Below, piece by piece: positions 1 to 7,392 of a stretch of DNA of 64,000 nt. Both the position numbers and the translations under genes were made by a program. The stretch's first letter is position 1. Each line of letters opens with the position of its first letter. Under the pieces are notes generated by a model. That model was given only the letters and a program-made list of their open reading frames with translations. It did no database searches and was not told the origin of the DNA. The stretch lies in the NCBI GenBank assembly GCA_020056225.1, contig JAGVIE010000015.1, positions 1 through 64,000 on the forward strand. The letters are read 5' to 3'. The stretch is from Bacteroidota bacterium. Its GTDB lineage: Bacteria > Bacteroidota > Ignavibacteria > UBA10030 > SZUA-254.

Positions 1-470
1 AGTAAACTGTCAAAATGATGCCCAATGTCCGCACTGAATGTGAACTGCTTGTCGGTTCCATAGTCCACCGTCTGGGGGGTTGATGGAGTAATCGATCCAC
101 TACCTACCACGCTTGGCGTGATGATGTAAGTGTTGATCGTAAAGTTCGCTTGCACAGTTGCATCACCTGAGGTAAGTGTGGCAGTCGTGCTCAGTGCGTT
201 AGCATCGGCAATCGATGCCGCTCCTGCCGACACTATCCAGTTCACAAAATAATAACCCGTGTTCGCCGATGCTGTGATCGTTGTTGCAACATCCTGTTCT
301 ACCGCTATCGGTGATAATGACGGAACAGTGATAGTGCCTCCTGTTGTCGCCGTCACTGTCAGATTGTAGGTGGCTAGTGTAAAGTTTGACCGCACTGTCG
401 CATTGCTGCTTGTCAGTGTGCACACAAGTAAAAAACTTAGCATAAAGCAGAATATCGCTGAAAGTTTCAT
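1..470 (-). CDS. Secreted protein with InlB-type B-repeats (5' part only)
   Basis: Reading the minus strand from an ATG at 470, the frame stays open to the window edge (about 156 codons), so the C-terminus is missing. The first ~23 residues form a signal peptide (MKLSAIFCFMLSFLLVCTL). Then come consecutive ~65-75-residue units with phrases such as TYNLTVTATTGG, TGYYFVNWIVS, DATVQANF and TYIITPSVVGSGSITP. This is the pattern of the divergent InlB B-repeat family (Flg_new_2 type) common in surface and T9SS-exported proteins. Two units and the start of a third are visible. The role is probably cell-surface or adhesin-like; the substrate or partner cannot be told. A C-terminal sorting domain would be expected outside the window. 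Confidence 0.75.
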   Translation of the reverse strand, partial: MKLSAIFCFMLSFLLVCTLTSSNATVRSNFTLATYNLTVTATTGGTITVPSLSPIAVEQDVATTITASANTGYYFVNWIVSAGAASIADANALSTTATLTSGDATVQANFTINTYIITPSVVGSGSITPSTPQTVDYGTDKQFTFSADIGHHFDSL

Positions 471-480
471 CGCTAAACTC

Positions 481-927
481 TTTGTTTAATTTGATCTATT
501 GATTTTTAAAAAATATTTTCTAACCCCCCGTGTAAATATTATAAAGAATAATCTATATAGACGCAAGGGGAGTATAAAATTAATATTGCAATACAAAACA
601 GCACAAGATTCCCCTTTGAAAAACCTCATTTATTACCTGTTTCTATCTTCAGGAAAGGAAATAGTGCAGTATGAAAAAATGAGTAAATCGGACACTATCC
701 AAATTTTAACTCACATTTGACCAGAAGGGAGCTTATCTAAGTTAACATAACTTGTCTGAGTTTGAATATTTTGCCATTAGAGGATAATGCTCTGCAATCC
801 ATTCTATTTGCAACGGCTTCTTAAGCCGTTGATCGACAGATTCTTTTACTTCTGAGATTTATGACTTGGTAATAAATACCATTGGAGCGTTTGATGAGAG
901 TAACCGTGACTTGACCTCATAAACTAA
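481..927. other. Intergenic stretch without a supported gene
   Basis: No open frame here has a recognisable protein. The only frame of note (499-720, plus) is low-complexity and lysine/isoleucine-rich like random AT-rich DNA. One clear structure is a perfect palindrome at 811-831, listed separately. Confidence 0.6.
811..831. repeat. Small perfect palindrome, REP-like
   Basis: CAACGGCTT-ctt-AAGCCGTTG forms a 9-bp stem with a 3-nt loop. The GGCTT..AAGCC heart resembles the palindromes near the transposase at 33.4-34.2 kb. It has no T-tract on either strand, so a terminator is less likely. Confidence 0.45.
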
Positions 928-960
928 AAAGTGTCAGCAGATATTTTCTGCTGACACTTT
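928..960 (-). terminator. Rho-independent terminator of tRNA-Phe
   Basis: A 13-bp perfect stem (928-940 with 948-960) lies 4 nt after the tRNA 3' end on the minus strand and runs straight into a T-rich tail (TTTTTAGTTT in minus-strand reading). It should end the tRNA-Phe transcript. Confidence 0.8.
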
Positions 961-964
961 CCAG

Positions 965-1037
965 TGGACAGGGGCGGAATTGAACCGCCGACACACGGCT
1001 TTTCAGGCCGTTGCTCTACCAACTGAGCTACCTGTCC
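965..1037 (-). tRNA. tRNA-Phe (GAA)
   Basis: A complete cloverleaf is visible on the minus strand: acceptor GGACAGG/CCTGTCC, D-arm GCTC..GAGC, anticodon stem ACGGC/GCCGT with loop CTGAAAA (anticodon GAA), and T-arm GGCGG-TTCAATT-CCGCC. The discriminator is A, and CCA is not encoded. The first 22-24 nt are repeated upstream at 1146-1169 and, in shorter form, at 1281-1297. Confidence 0.95.
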
Positions 1038-1072
1038 ATATTATATTACTTTCTTTTATATTGTTGTTGCTT

Positions 1073-1167
1073 CCGCCTGCACCTCGTTTCGGCGGATTCT
1101 GAAAATTACTTCCACTCGCTTATTCGCTCGTTGGTAATTTTCGAACTACCAACTGAGCTACCTGTCC
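1073..1167 (-). repeat. tRNA-fragment / double-hairpin module A
   Basis: Read on the minus strand: 22 nt identical to the 5' end of the neighbouring tRNA-Phe (1146-1167: acceptor strand and most of the D-arm), then TTC, then hairpin I with arms 1134-1142/1101-1109 (GAAAATTAC with GTAATTTTC), the linker AGAAT, and hairpin II (1091-1095/1073-1077, CCGCC with GGCGG). Module B has the same order with different stem sequences, which argues for a maintained structure rather than chance. The function is unknown. Confidence 0.6.
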
Positions 1168-1188
1168 ATGCAACATTTATGTATCAAT

Positions 1189-1297
1189 CCAGCTAATCTT
1201 GTGTTCAAACTGGTGAAGCTGGATTCTGAATTTGACTTATAACTTAGCATCACTTCGTTCGATAAGTTATGTCAAATTCGAACTGAGCTACTTGTCC
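1189..1297 (-). repeat. tRNA-fragment / double-hairpin module B
   Basis: Same architecture as module A. A 17-nt piece of the tRNA-Phe 5' end with one mismatch (1281-1297) comes first. Hairpin I follows with arms 1263-1279/1228-1246, about 17 paired bases with a 2-nt bulge. Then come the linker AGAAT and hairpin II (1217-1222/1189-1194, CCAGCT with AGCTGG). Only the motifs GGATTCTGAA (plus strand) and TTCGAACT..GAGCTAC are shared with module A; the stems differ. Confidence 0.6.
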
Positions 1298-1343
1298 TAT
1301 AATTTGTCGAATGAAAACTTTATAATCGAGTGCCCGATATCGT

Positions 1344-2489
1344 CTAAGGTTTTTGAAAAGTCAACAGTTCTTTACAATCAGAACTTAAGGCTCGGATGCC
1401 TTTGACCTCAGCGATACCCTGCGCGATCCGCATAGACGATTCACTTGATCGTTTCGGAAGATAAACTTTTCCAACCTGTCTGAAACCTAATTCCTTAAAA
1501 AGCTGAGTTGCCTCCGCGGGAAAATCGATAAATTCTTTACCCGCAAATGCCGGTTCCATTACGATAGAAACTTTGCCGCCTGATTTCAACACTCTGGCGC
1601 ACTCTCTTATGATGCCTTTGAATTTAAGAAGGAAATCTGCCCGTGAGGCATCGAGGCTGACTTCGAAATCGCTTGAGCTGTCCTTCTGTGTAAATTCCGT
1701 GGGTGGATCCAGAAAAATATAATCGATGTTATTCGATTGTTCCGGGATGCCTGTCAGCAGAATATTATTCCTCGCGATTCTTTCGTCAATCGGATGCGCG
1801 TCATACAACTTGAATTTCCTGTCGTTGAAGTGCGCTAAAGACTCAATGATGTCGGCAGTTGTTCCGCTTCCCGCGAACGGATCAAGAACATAATCGCCGG
1901 GTTTCGTGTAATAGTACAAAGCGTTTGCAACAATCTGTCCGGGGATTCTGCCTTTGAAATTCGGCTTCCCGAAACGCGGATCGGGTGTATCGAACGCCCA
2001 AACATTTCTCTCGCGCAGATCGAAACCGTATTTCGTTCGCTCATCAATTCTGCGTGCTAAACCGTCATCGTGGATTTTCTTCCGTAAATCCGAGATTGTC
2101 CATTTGTAGTCTAACGCGAATTTTTCATACTGATCGCGGCGCTTCGATTCATCAACTTTTGTCGCAAGATCAAAATAGAATACTTCGGGCAACGACCGTT
2201 TCTTAACATCGGGATAATAAGAATAATACTGCTGGCATTGTTTTAATACCGAAAATGGAAATTTAATTCCCGGTTGTGAAGAAATCATTTTCATTACCTG
2301 ATCTTCAAACATCCCTTGTTTGCGGGCGACTGGCATCACTTTATCGACAAGGAACTTTCCCAGATCCCAATAATTATCGATATTAAAAGAATTAAGTTCA
2401 CGGGCAAGTTCTGCGATGGAAAAATCTTTCACATCGATTTTAGAAACGGCTCTTTTTACCGGAGTTATTTTCTTCGTCTTTTGTGCCAT
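1344..2489 (-). CDS. DNA methyltransferase, N4/N6 type, with YhcG-like N-terminal domain
   Basis: A 381-residue protein. Residues ~20-100 resemble the helical N-terminal domain of YhcG/DUF1016 proteins (WDLGKFLVDKV...FSVLKQCQQYY). The methylase part has the SAM-binding motif DPFAGSGTT (203-211), preceded by KPGDYVLD as in beta-class DNA methylases. A later DPPT (261-264) stands where DPPY is usual, so the fourth residue of the catalytic motif is T rather than Y/F/W. ARVLKSGGKVSIV matches the typical strand after motif IV. No restriction endonuclase lies alongside, so it is an orphan methylase or a modified relative. The target sequence is unknown, and activity is uncertain because of the DPPT. 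Confidence 0.7.
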   Translation of the reverse strand: MAQKTKKITPVKRAVSKIDVKDFSIAELARELNSFNIDNYWDLGKFLVDKVMPVARKQGMFEDQVMKMISSQPGIKFPFSVLKQCQQYYSYYPDVKKRSLPEVFYFDLATKVDESKRRDQYEKFALDYKWTISDLRKKIHDDGLARRIDERTKYGFDLRERNVWAFDTPDPRFGKPNFKGRIPGQIVANALYYYTKPGDYVLDPFAGSGTTADIIESLAHFNDRKFKLYDAHPIDERIARNNILLTGIPEQSNNIDYIFLDPPTEFTQKDSSSDFEVSLDASRADFLLKFKGIIRECARVLKSGGKVSIVMEPAFAGKEFIDFPAEATQLFKELGFRQVGKVYLPKRSSESSMRIAQGIAEVKGIRALSSDCKELLTFQKP

Positions 2490-2606
2490 AGTATATCCCC
2501 TAAGGAAATCCTAAAATGAAAAATGACTGGCGAGGTAAATAATTTTTGTGAATTAATCAGTATCGATGTTAAATATAAGAAACTTGTGTTAAAAAAACAA
2601 AGTTTT

Positions 2607-3749
2607 TCAGAAAACGCCGTTCCGTTTCAGCACTTCTTTGCCCATAATCATACGCTGTATCTCGCTTGTTCCTTCGAAGATACGATTAATACGTGAATCA
2701 CGGTAGTATCTTTCAATAGGTAATTCTGTTGAATATCCCATACCGCCATGAATTTGAACAGCCATATCGACTATTTTATCGAAGGATTCCGAGCAAAAAA
2801 GTTTTACTGCGGCAGAATATCTTGCAATCGGTTCACCACGATCATATGCAGCGGCAGTTCTGTAGACCATCGAATCCATCGCATAGATCATAGTTGCCAT
2901 ATCCGCCAACATGAATTGAATTGCCTGGAATTGCGCTATTGGAACGTCAAATTGTTTACGTTCTTTTGCAAATTTAGCCGACAATACTAACATTTCCTTA
3001 GAACCACCGAGACAGCAAGCGCCCAGACCGAGCCTGCCAGCATCAAGAGTTTTCATAGCGATCAAAAATCCTCTGCCATCTGTGCCAATCATATTTTCAT
3101 TCGGTACCCGGACGTTATCAAGTGTTAATGTCGAAGTCACACTGCCTCTTATCCCCATCTTCTTCTCGTGCATGCCTGCTTTAAAACCGGGGGACTTCGT
3201 CTCGACCACGAAGCCTGTTATTCCGTGATCTGTTCGCGCGAATAGGGATACTATATCAGCTATTGGACCGTTAGTGATCCAAATCTTTTCGCCATTTATA
3301 ATCCAATCGTTTCCATCGCGAACGGCGCGCGTTCTTAGATTAAAGGAATCTGATCCTGCGTTCGCTTCTGTTAATCCGAAAGCTCCAATAAATTTTCCTT
3401 CAGCTAAAGGAGTAACATATTTTTTCTTAAGCGCTTCGCTCCCGCCGATATATATCGCATTTGTCCCTATCGATTGATGCGCGCCGATAAATGTTGCGGT
3501 TGACAGGCACCCGCGTGAGATTTCTTCCTGCGCGATGCAATAACCAACCTCGCCAAATCCGCCGCCGCCATATTCTGCAGGGAATGCAGTGCCTAATAAA
3601 CCGGTATCCCTAAGCTTCTGTATCAGCTCTGGTGGGATTCTGCCTTCCTCATCGATTTTATTCGAAATGGGCTTCACTTCTGTATTAGTAAAATCGCGAA
3701 CCATGTCGCGCAACATTTTCTGTTCTTCAGAGAATTCGAATTCTATCAT
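2607..3749 (-). CDS. Acyl-CoA dehydrogenase
   Basis: A 380-residue flavoprotein of normal family length. It oxidises acyl-CoA to trans-2-enoyl-CoA in fatty-acid or branched-chain degradation, passing electrons to ETF. Visible signatures: the N-terminal helical domain, the middle-domain FGLTEANAGSD and WITNGPIADI segments, the C-terminal QIHGGMGYSTELPIERYYRD segment, and FEGTSEIQR, whose Glu is the catalytic base in short/medium-chain enzymes. Chain-length preference cannot be read. It sits 28 nt downstream of the SDR gene on the same strand, so co-transcription is plausible. Confidence 0.9.
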   Translation of the reverse strand: MIEFEFSEEQKMLRDMVRDFTNTEVKPISNKIDEEGRIPPELIQKLRDTGLLGTAFPAEYGGGGFGEVGYCIAQEEISRGCLSTATFIGAHQSIGTNAIYIGGSEALKKKYVTPLAEGKFIGAFGLTEANAGSDSFNLRTRAVRDGNDWIINGEKIWITNGPIADIVSLFARTDHGITGFVVETKSPGFKAGMHEKKMGIRGSVTSTLTLDNVRVPNENMIGTDGRGFLIAMKTLDAGRLGLGACCLGGSKEMLVLSAKFAKERKQFDVPIAQFQAIQFMLADMATMIYAMDSMVYRTAAAYDRGEPIARYSAAVKLFCSESFDKIVDMAVQIHGGMGYSTELPIERYYRDSRINRIFEGTSEIQRMIMGKEVLKRNGVF

Positions 3750-3777
3750 GATTTTTAGTTTGTGTATTAATTATGAT

Positions 3778-4623
3778 TTAATCGGTTGAGGAAGTATGTT
3801 TTGGACTTCCGTAGCTAACTTTATCTTCACCGGCATCAACGCCTATAACGTTTCCGGATATAAAATATGAATCATCTTGCGCTAACAGCGCGATAGCTTT
3901 CGCGACATCTTCCGGTGTAGTCGTTCTGTGTTGAGGATTTTTCGCTTTCGCTATCTGAAGCATGTTCATCGCTCCGGGAATTTTTCGAAGCGCCGGTGTA
4001 TCTGTAACTCCTGCAAGAATTGCATTCGAAGTTATCCCACAACTGCCAAGCTCCATGGCTAACTGGCGTACATGCGATTCCAATGCTGCCTTCGCCGCCG
4101 ATATTGCTCCATATGACGGGATGACTGTATGCCCGCCGGAACTTGTTAATGCGAATATCCGCCCGCCTGATTTCATCAGATTTCGTGTCATTAATCCTTG
4201 CACCCAGTACACCAAACTATGCGCCATCACGTCGAGCGTCATTTCCATTTGAGCCTGAGTTATTTCATCATTAGTTTTTTTTGCGATGAAAGGTTTTAGT
4301 GTCCCGAATGCAAGCGAATGAAGGACAACTTTAACGGTAGAACCGGATTCAATGGAAAATCTTTCCTGAATCTCATCTAGTGTTTCACTCCGTTTTATCG
4401 CGTCTGCGGCATTGATGTTGAAAAATACCGCTTTAGCCCCTGCATGTTTGATCTCTTTCAAAATATGCTGGACTGAGGGCATCGTCGCCTGCCGGTCAAG
4501 ATGAACACCGAAAATATTCATCCCTCTTTTAGCCAATTCGACAGCAGTTGCACCGCCGAATCCGCTTGATGCTCCAAGTATTAGCGCCCATTCCGATGGT
4601 TTGAACCTTGGATCTCTTGACAT
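3778..4623 (-). CDS. Enoyl-ACP-reductase-like SDR (FabI/FabL type)
   Basis: A 281-residue Rossmann-fold short-chain dehydrogenase. The N-terminal nucleotide motif is GASSGFG. HSLAFG corresponds to the enoyl-ACP reductase HS(I/L)AF segment. The active site is Y-x6-K (YGAISAAK), the spacing used by FabI/FabL reductases rather than the usual Y-x3-K. The C-terminus has the GxxIGVDAG strand. The likely reaction is the last reduction of the fatty-acid elongation cycle, but the family also contains other divergent reductases, so the exact substrate is inferred. An acyl-CoA dehydrogenase follows 28 nt downstream. Confidence 0.7.
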   Translation of the reverse strand: MSRDPRFKPSEWALILGASSGFGGATAVELAKRGMNIFGVHLDRQATMPSVQHILKEIKHAGAKAVFFNINAADAIKRSETLDEIQERFSIESGSTVKVVLHSLAFGTLKPFIAKKTNDEITQAQMEMTLDVMAHSLVYWVQGLMTRNLMKSGGRIFALTSSGGHTVIPSYGAISAAKAALESHVRQLAMELGSCGITSNAILAGVTDTPALRKIPGAMNMLQIAKAKNPQHRTTTPEDVAKAIALLAQDDSYFISGNVIGVDAGEDKVSYGSPKHTSSTD

Positions 4624-4698
4624 ATCTTAATTCCTTTCAATGAACTAATAACCTGATAGGTGAAAAGATAGGAAATTTTGGTGGAATTTCAAAAACAA

Positions 4699-6531
4699 TT
4701 ATTCTACCGTTACACTCTTTGCCAGATTACGAGGCTGGTCAACATTACAACCGCGTGCCACGGCGATATAGTAAGCTAACAACTGCAATGGAATAATATT
4801 AATAATAGGTCCGAAATAATTTAACGTCCTCGGCACCCGAATGACAAATTCTGCCAATCGATTAATATTCTCGTCATCTTCATTCGCGATAGCAATTATT
4901 CTCCCTTTTCTCGCCCGCACCTCTTGCATGTTGCTTATTATCTTGTCGTAAATAGCGTCTTTCGGAACAATGAATACAACCGGCATGTTTTCATCGATCA
5001 ATGCGATAGGTCCGTGTTTCATTTCCGCCGCTGGATAACCCTCGGCATGTATGTAAGAGATTTCTTTCAACTTTAGCGCACCTTCGAGAGCCGTGGGGAA
5101 ATTACTTCCTCTTCCGAGATAGATAAAGTTTTGTGAATTCTTAAATTCTTCTGCGATAGCTTTGATGTGATCGATTTGTTCAAATATTTTTTGAACTTTA
5201 TTCGGCAATGCGGCTAAATCTTCGGCAAGCAGTTTACATTGCGCGTGGGGAAGATTATTCCGCTGTCCGATAAAAAGCGCTATTAATCCTAAAACTGCAA
5301 TCTGAGATGTAAACGCCTTAGTCGAAGCAACTCCTATTTCAGGTCCTGCGTGAATGAATACACCCGCATCAGTTTCACGGGCAATGGAACTTCCAACTAC
5401 ATTAACAATACCAAGAACACCCGCGCCCTTTGACCTCGCTTCACGAAGCGCCGCTAACGTATCTGCCGTTTCACCGCTCTGACTTATTACAAACAGAATA
5501 TCGTCCGGGTCGACAATGGGATTGCGATAACGAAACTCTGACGCATAATCGACTTCAACCGGAATACGCGCCAGTTGTTCGATCATATATTTGCCAACCA
5601 AAGCCGAATGCCATGATGTACCACATGCTGTAATTATAAAACGACGGGCTTTGTATAATCTGTCCAGTACAGGCTCAAGACCACCCAGCTTAACTTTTCC
5701 TTCATCTACCCTCAACCTGCCTCGTATAGCATTACGCAACGATTCAGGCTGTTCTAAAATCTCTTTCAGCATGAAATGATCGAAACCGCCTTTTTCGATT
5801 TGCTCGAGATCGAATGTTATCTCCTCGATCTGTTTGGTTATTTGGAGATCATGAATGGTTTTTGTGGTAAATGAATTCGCGCTTATGCAGGAGATTTCAT
5901 CATCCTCAAGATAAATAACTTGTCTCGTATGATCGATTAAGGCAGCGGCATCAGATGCGACGAAATTTTCGTTTTCACCAACACCCAAAACCAAAGGACT
6001 GCCTCTTCGCGCGGCAATAATTTTATCAGGTTCGTTTTTAGCTATTACAAGAATTCCGTATGTTCCTTCAACCTCTAAGAGTGCAAGTCGAACTGAAGTA
6101 AATAGGTCGTGATTTTTCTTGTGATAATCTTCGATAAGATGAGCAAGTACTTCAGTGTCAGTTTCCGTCCGAATTACATGTCCGTCTCGTTCAAGCTTTT
6201 TCTTTAAAGTCATGTAATTTTCGATGATGCCGTTATGGATAACCGCGATCTCATTCTTGCAATCCCAATGAGGATGCGCATTTAAATCGGTAGGTTCACC
6301 GTGAGTCGCCCATCGTGTATGCCCAACCCCAAGATTTGGCGCCATTCCTATATTTTCAACAAGGCTGGCTAATTCAGCTACTTTTCCTGCTTGCTTATAA
6401 ACCATGAGATTATCCTCATGGAAAAATGCAATGCCGGCAGAATCATATCCTCGATACTCCAATCGTCGTAAACCTTCGAGCAAAATTGGTATTGAATTCT
6501 TTTGACCTATGTAGCCGACTATCCCGCACAT
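4699..6531 (-). CDS. glmS: Glutamine--fructose-6-phosphate aminotransferase (isomerizing)
   Basis: 610 residues, the usual GlmS length. It makes glucosamine-6-phosphate from fructose-6-phosphate and glutamine, the entry step to UDP-GlcNAc for peptidoglycan and lipopolysaccharide. It starts MCGIVGYIG, with Cys2 as the glutaminase nucleophile. The glutaminase half includes HTRWATHGEP and HNGIIENY. Two SIS domains follow (SQSGETADTLAAL; STKAFTSQ), and the end, PRNLAKSVTVE, carries the conserved sugar-site lysine. No glmS ribozyme-like leader is obvious in the ~100 nt before the start. Confidence 0.97.
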   Translation of the reverse strand: MCGIVGYIGQKNSIPILLEGLRRLEYRGYDSAGIAFFHEDNLMVYKQAGKVAELASLVENIGMAPNLGVGHTRWATHGEPTDLNAHPHWDCKNEIAVIHNGIIENYMTLKKKLERDGHVIRTETDTEVLAHLIEDYHKKNHDLFTSVRLALLEVEGTYGILVIAKNEPDKIIAARRGSPLVLGVGENENFVASDAAALIDHTRQVIYLEDDEISCISANSFTTKTIHDLQITKQIEEITFDLEQIEKGGFDHFMLKEILEQPESLRNAIRGRLRVDEGKVKLGGLEPVLDRLYKARRFIITACGTSWHSALVGKYMIEQLARIPVEVDYASEFRYRNPIVDPDDILFVISQSGETADTLAALREARSKGAGVLGIVNVVGSSIARETDAGVFIHAGPEIGVASTKAFTSQIAVLGLIALFIGQRNNLPHAQCKLLAEDLAALPNKVQKIFEQIDHIKAIAEEFKNSQNFIYLGRGSNFPTALEGALKLKEISYIHAEGYPAAEMKHGPIALIDENMPVVFIVPKDAIYDKIISNMQEVRARKGRIIAIANEDDENINRLAEFVIRVPRTLNYFGPIINIIPLQLLAYYIAVARGCNVDQPRNLAKSVTVE

Positions 6532-6633
6532 ATATTTTTATAATAATTTATGATCATTGCAGTTAGAATTTACCTAATAGTTGCCTGAAAAACAATGTTT
6601 GATCTCACTATACAAATCAGTCCTAAACGAAGC

Positions 6634-7392
6634 TTAGTCTGATATCCCGATAACACCCATCATTCTTCCCGAGTTATTTCCTTCCCTTCGGTAAGAATGA
6701 AATAAGTCGGGATTGCATATTGTACAATAATCCGATATTTCTATTCTGCACTCATCTATGCCATTGATTAACATAAGGTCTTTATTGAATAGTTTCAAAT
6801 CCAAATATAGTGTATTGTTATTTCGATGAACAATATATTTCTCTTCAAATCTCGATGCGACATTATCCCCCACTTCATAACAGCAAACACCTGCAGATGG
6901 ACCAATGAATGCAAATATGTTTTTTGGATCTGTTCTGTACTTTATACTCATAGCATCGATAGCTTTTTCAAGAATTCGCTCTTTGCTTCCCCTCCAACCG
7001 GCGTGTACCGCCGCGAATGCACCGGATGATGGATCATATAGAAAGATCGGTAAACAATCGGCAACGGTTATAGCAAGGAATAATCCGGTTTGGTTCGATA
7101 TCAAAGCATCACACGATTCATATACGCCCGGATGTTGTACCGGGGCAACACTAACGCTGTGAATTTGACGGGCAAAGGCAACCCGATCGATTGGAATTCT
7201 CATACTTTCAAATAATCGTTCTCTGTTTGTTGTAACTCTCTGCGGATCATCACCAACATTAAAGCTAAGATTTAATCCGAATGGTTCCGGGCTTACTCCC
7301 CCCGTGCGCGTACCGACTCCACATCTAACTTTGGGAAAGTCGGATAAAAGCCGTGATTGAATTATCGTCACTTTCTGTGGTATGAAACTCAT
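6634..7392 (-). CDS. pgeF: Peptidoglycan editing factor / DUF152 laccase-domain protein
   Basis: 252 residues, the normal length for the PgeF/YfiH family of cytoplasmic, metal-binding, laccase-fold proteins. Family members remove misincorporated residues from peptidoglycan precursors or deaminate/phosphorylise purine nucleosides. The metal-site pattern is visible: FARQIHSV (His), VADCLPI (Cys) and AAVHAGWRG (His). The ATG overlaps the stop of the preceding sensor-kinase gene by 4 nt (ATGA), which suggests translational coupling. The functional link with the kinase is unknown. Confidence 0.9.
   Translation of the reverse strand: MSFIPQKVTIIQSRLLSDFPKVRCGVGTRTGGVSPEPFGLNLSFNVGDDPQRVTTNRERLFESMRIPIDRVAFARQIHSVSVAPVQHPGVYESCDALISNQTGLFLAITVADCLPIFLYDPSSGAFAAVHAGWRGSKERILEKAIDAMSIKYRTDPKNIFAFIGPSAGVCCYEVGDNVASRFEEKYIVHRNNNTLYLDLKLFNKDLMLINGIDECRIEISDYCTICNPDLFHSYRREGNNSGRMMGVIGISD

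Noticed and set aside
499-720. Open frame on plus of 73 codons
   Set aside because: No similarity to anything I know, composition like random AT-rich DNA, and no credible ribosome-binding site or neighbours.
1344-2489. Complete restriction-modification or BREX-like system
   Set aside because: Only a methylase is present; the flanking genes are a tRNA and fatty-acid enzymes.
6532-6633. glmS ribozyme or riboswitch in front of the aminosugar gene
   Set aside because: The ~100 nt leader shows no pseudoknot-like layout or conserved core of the glmS ribozyme.
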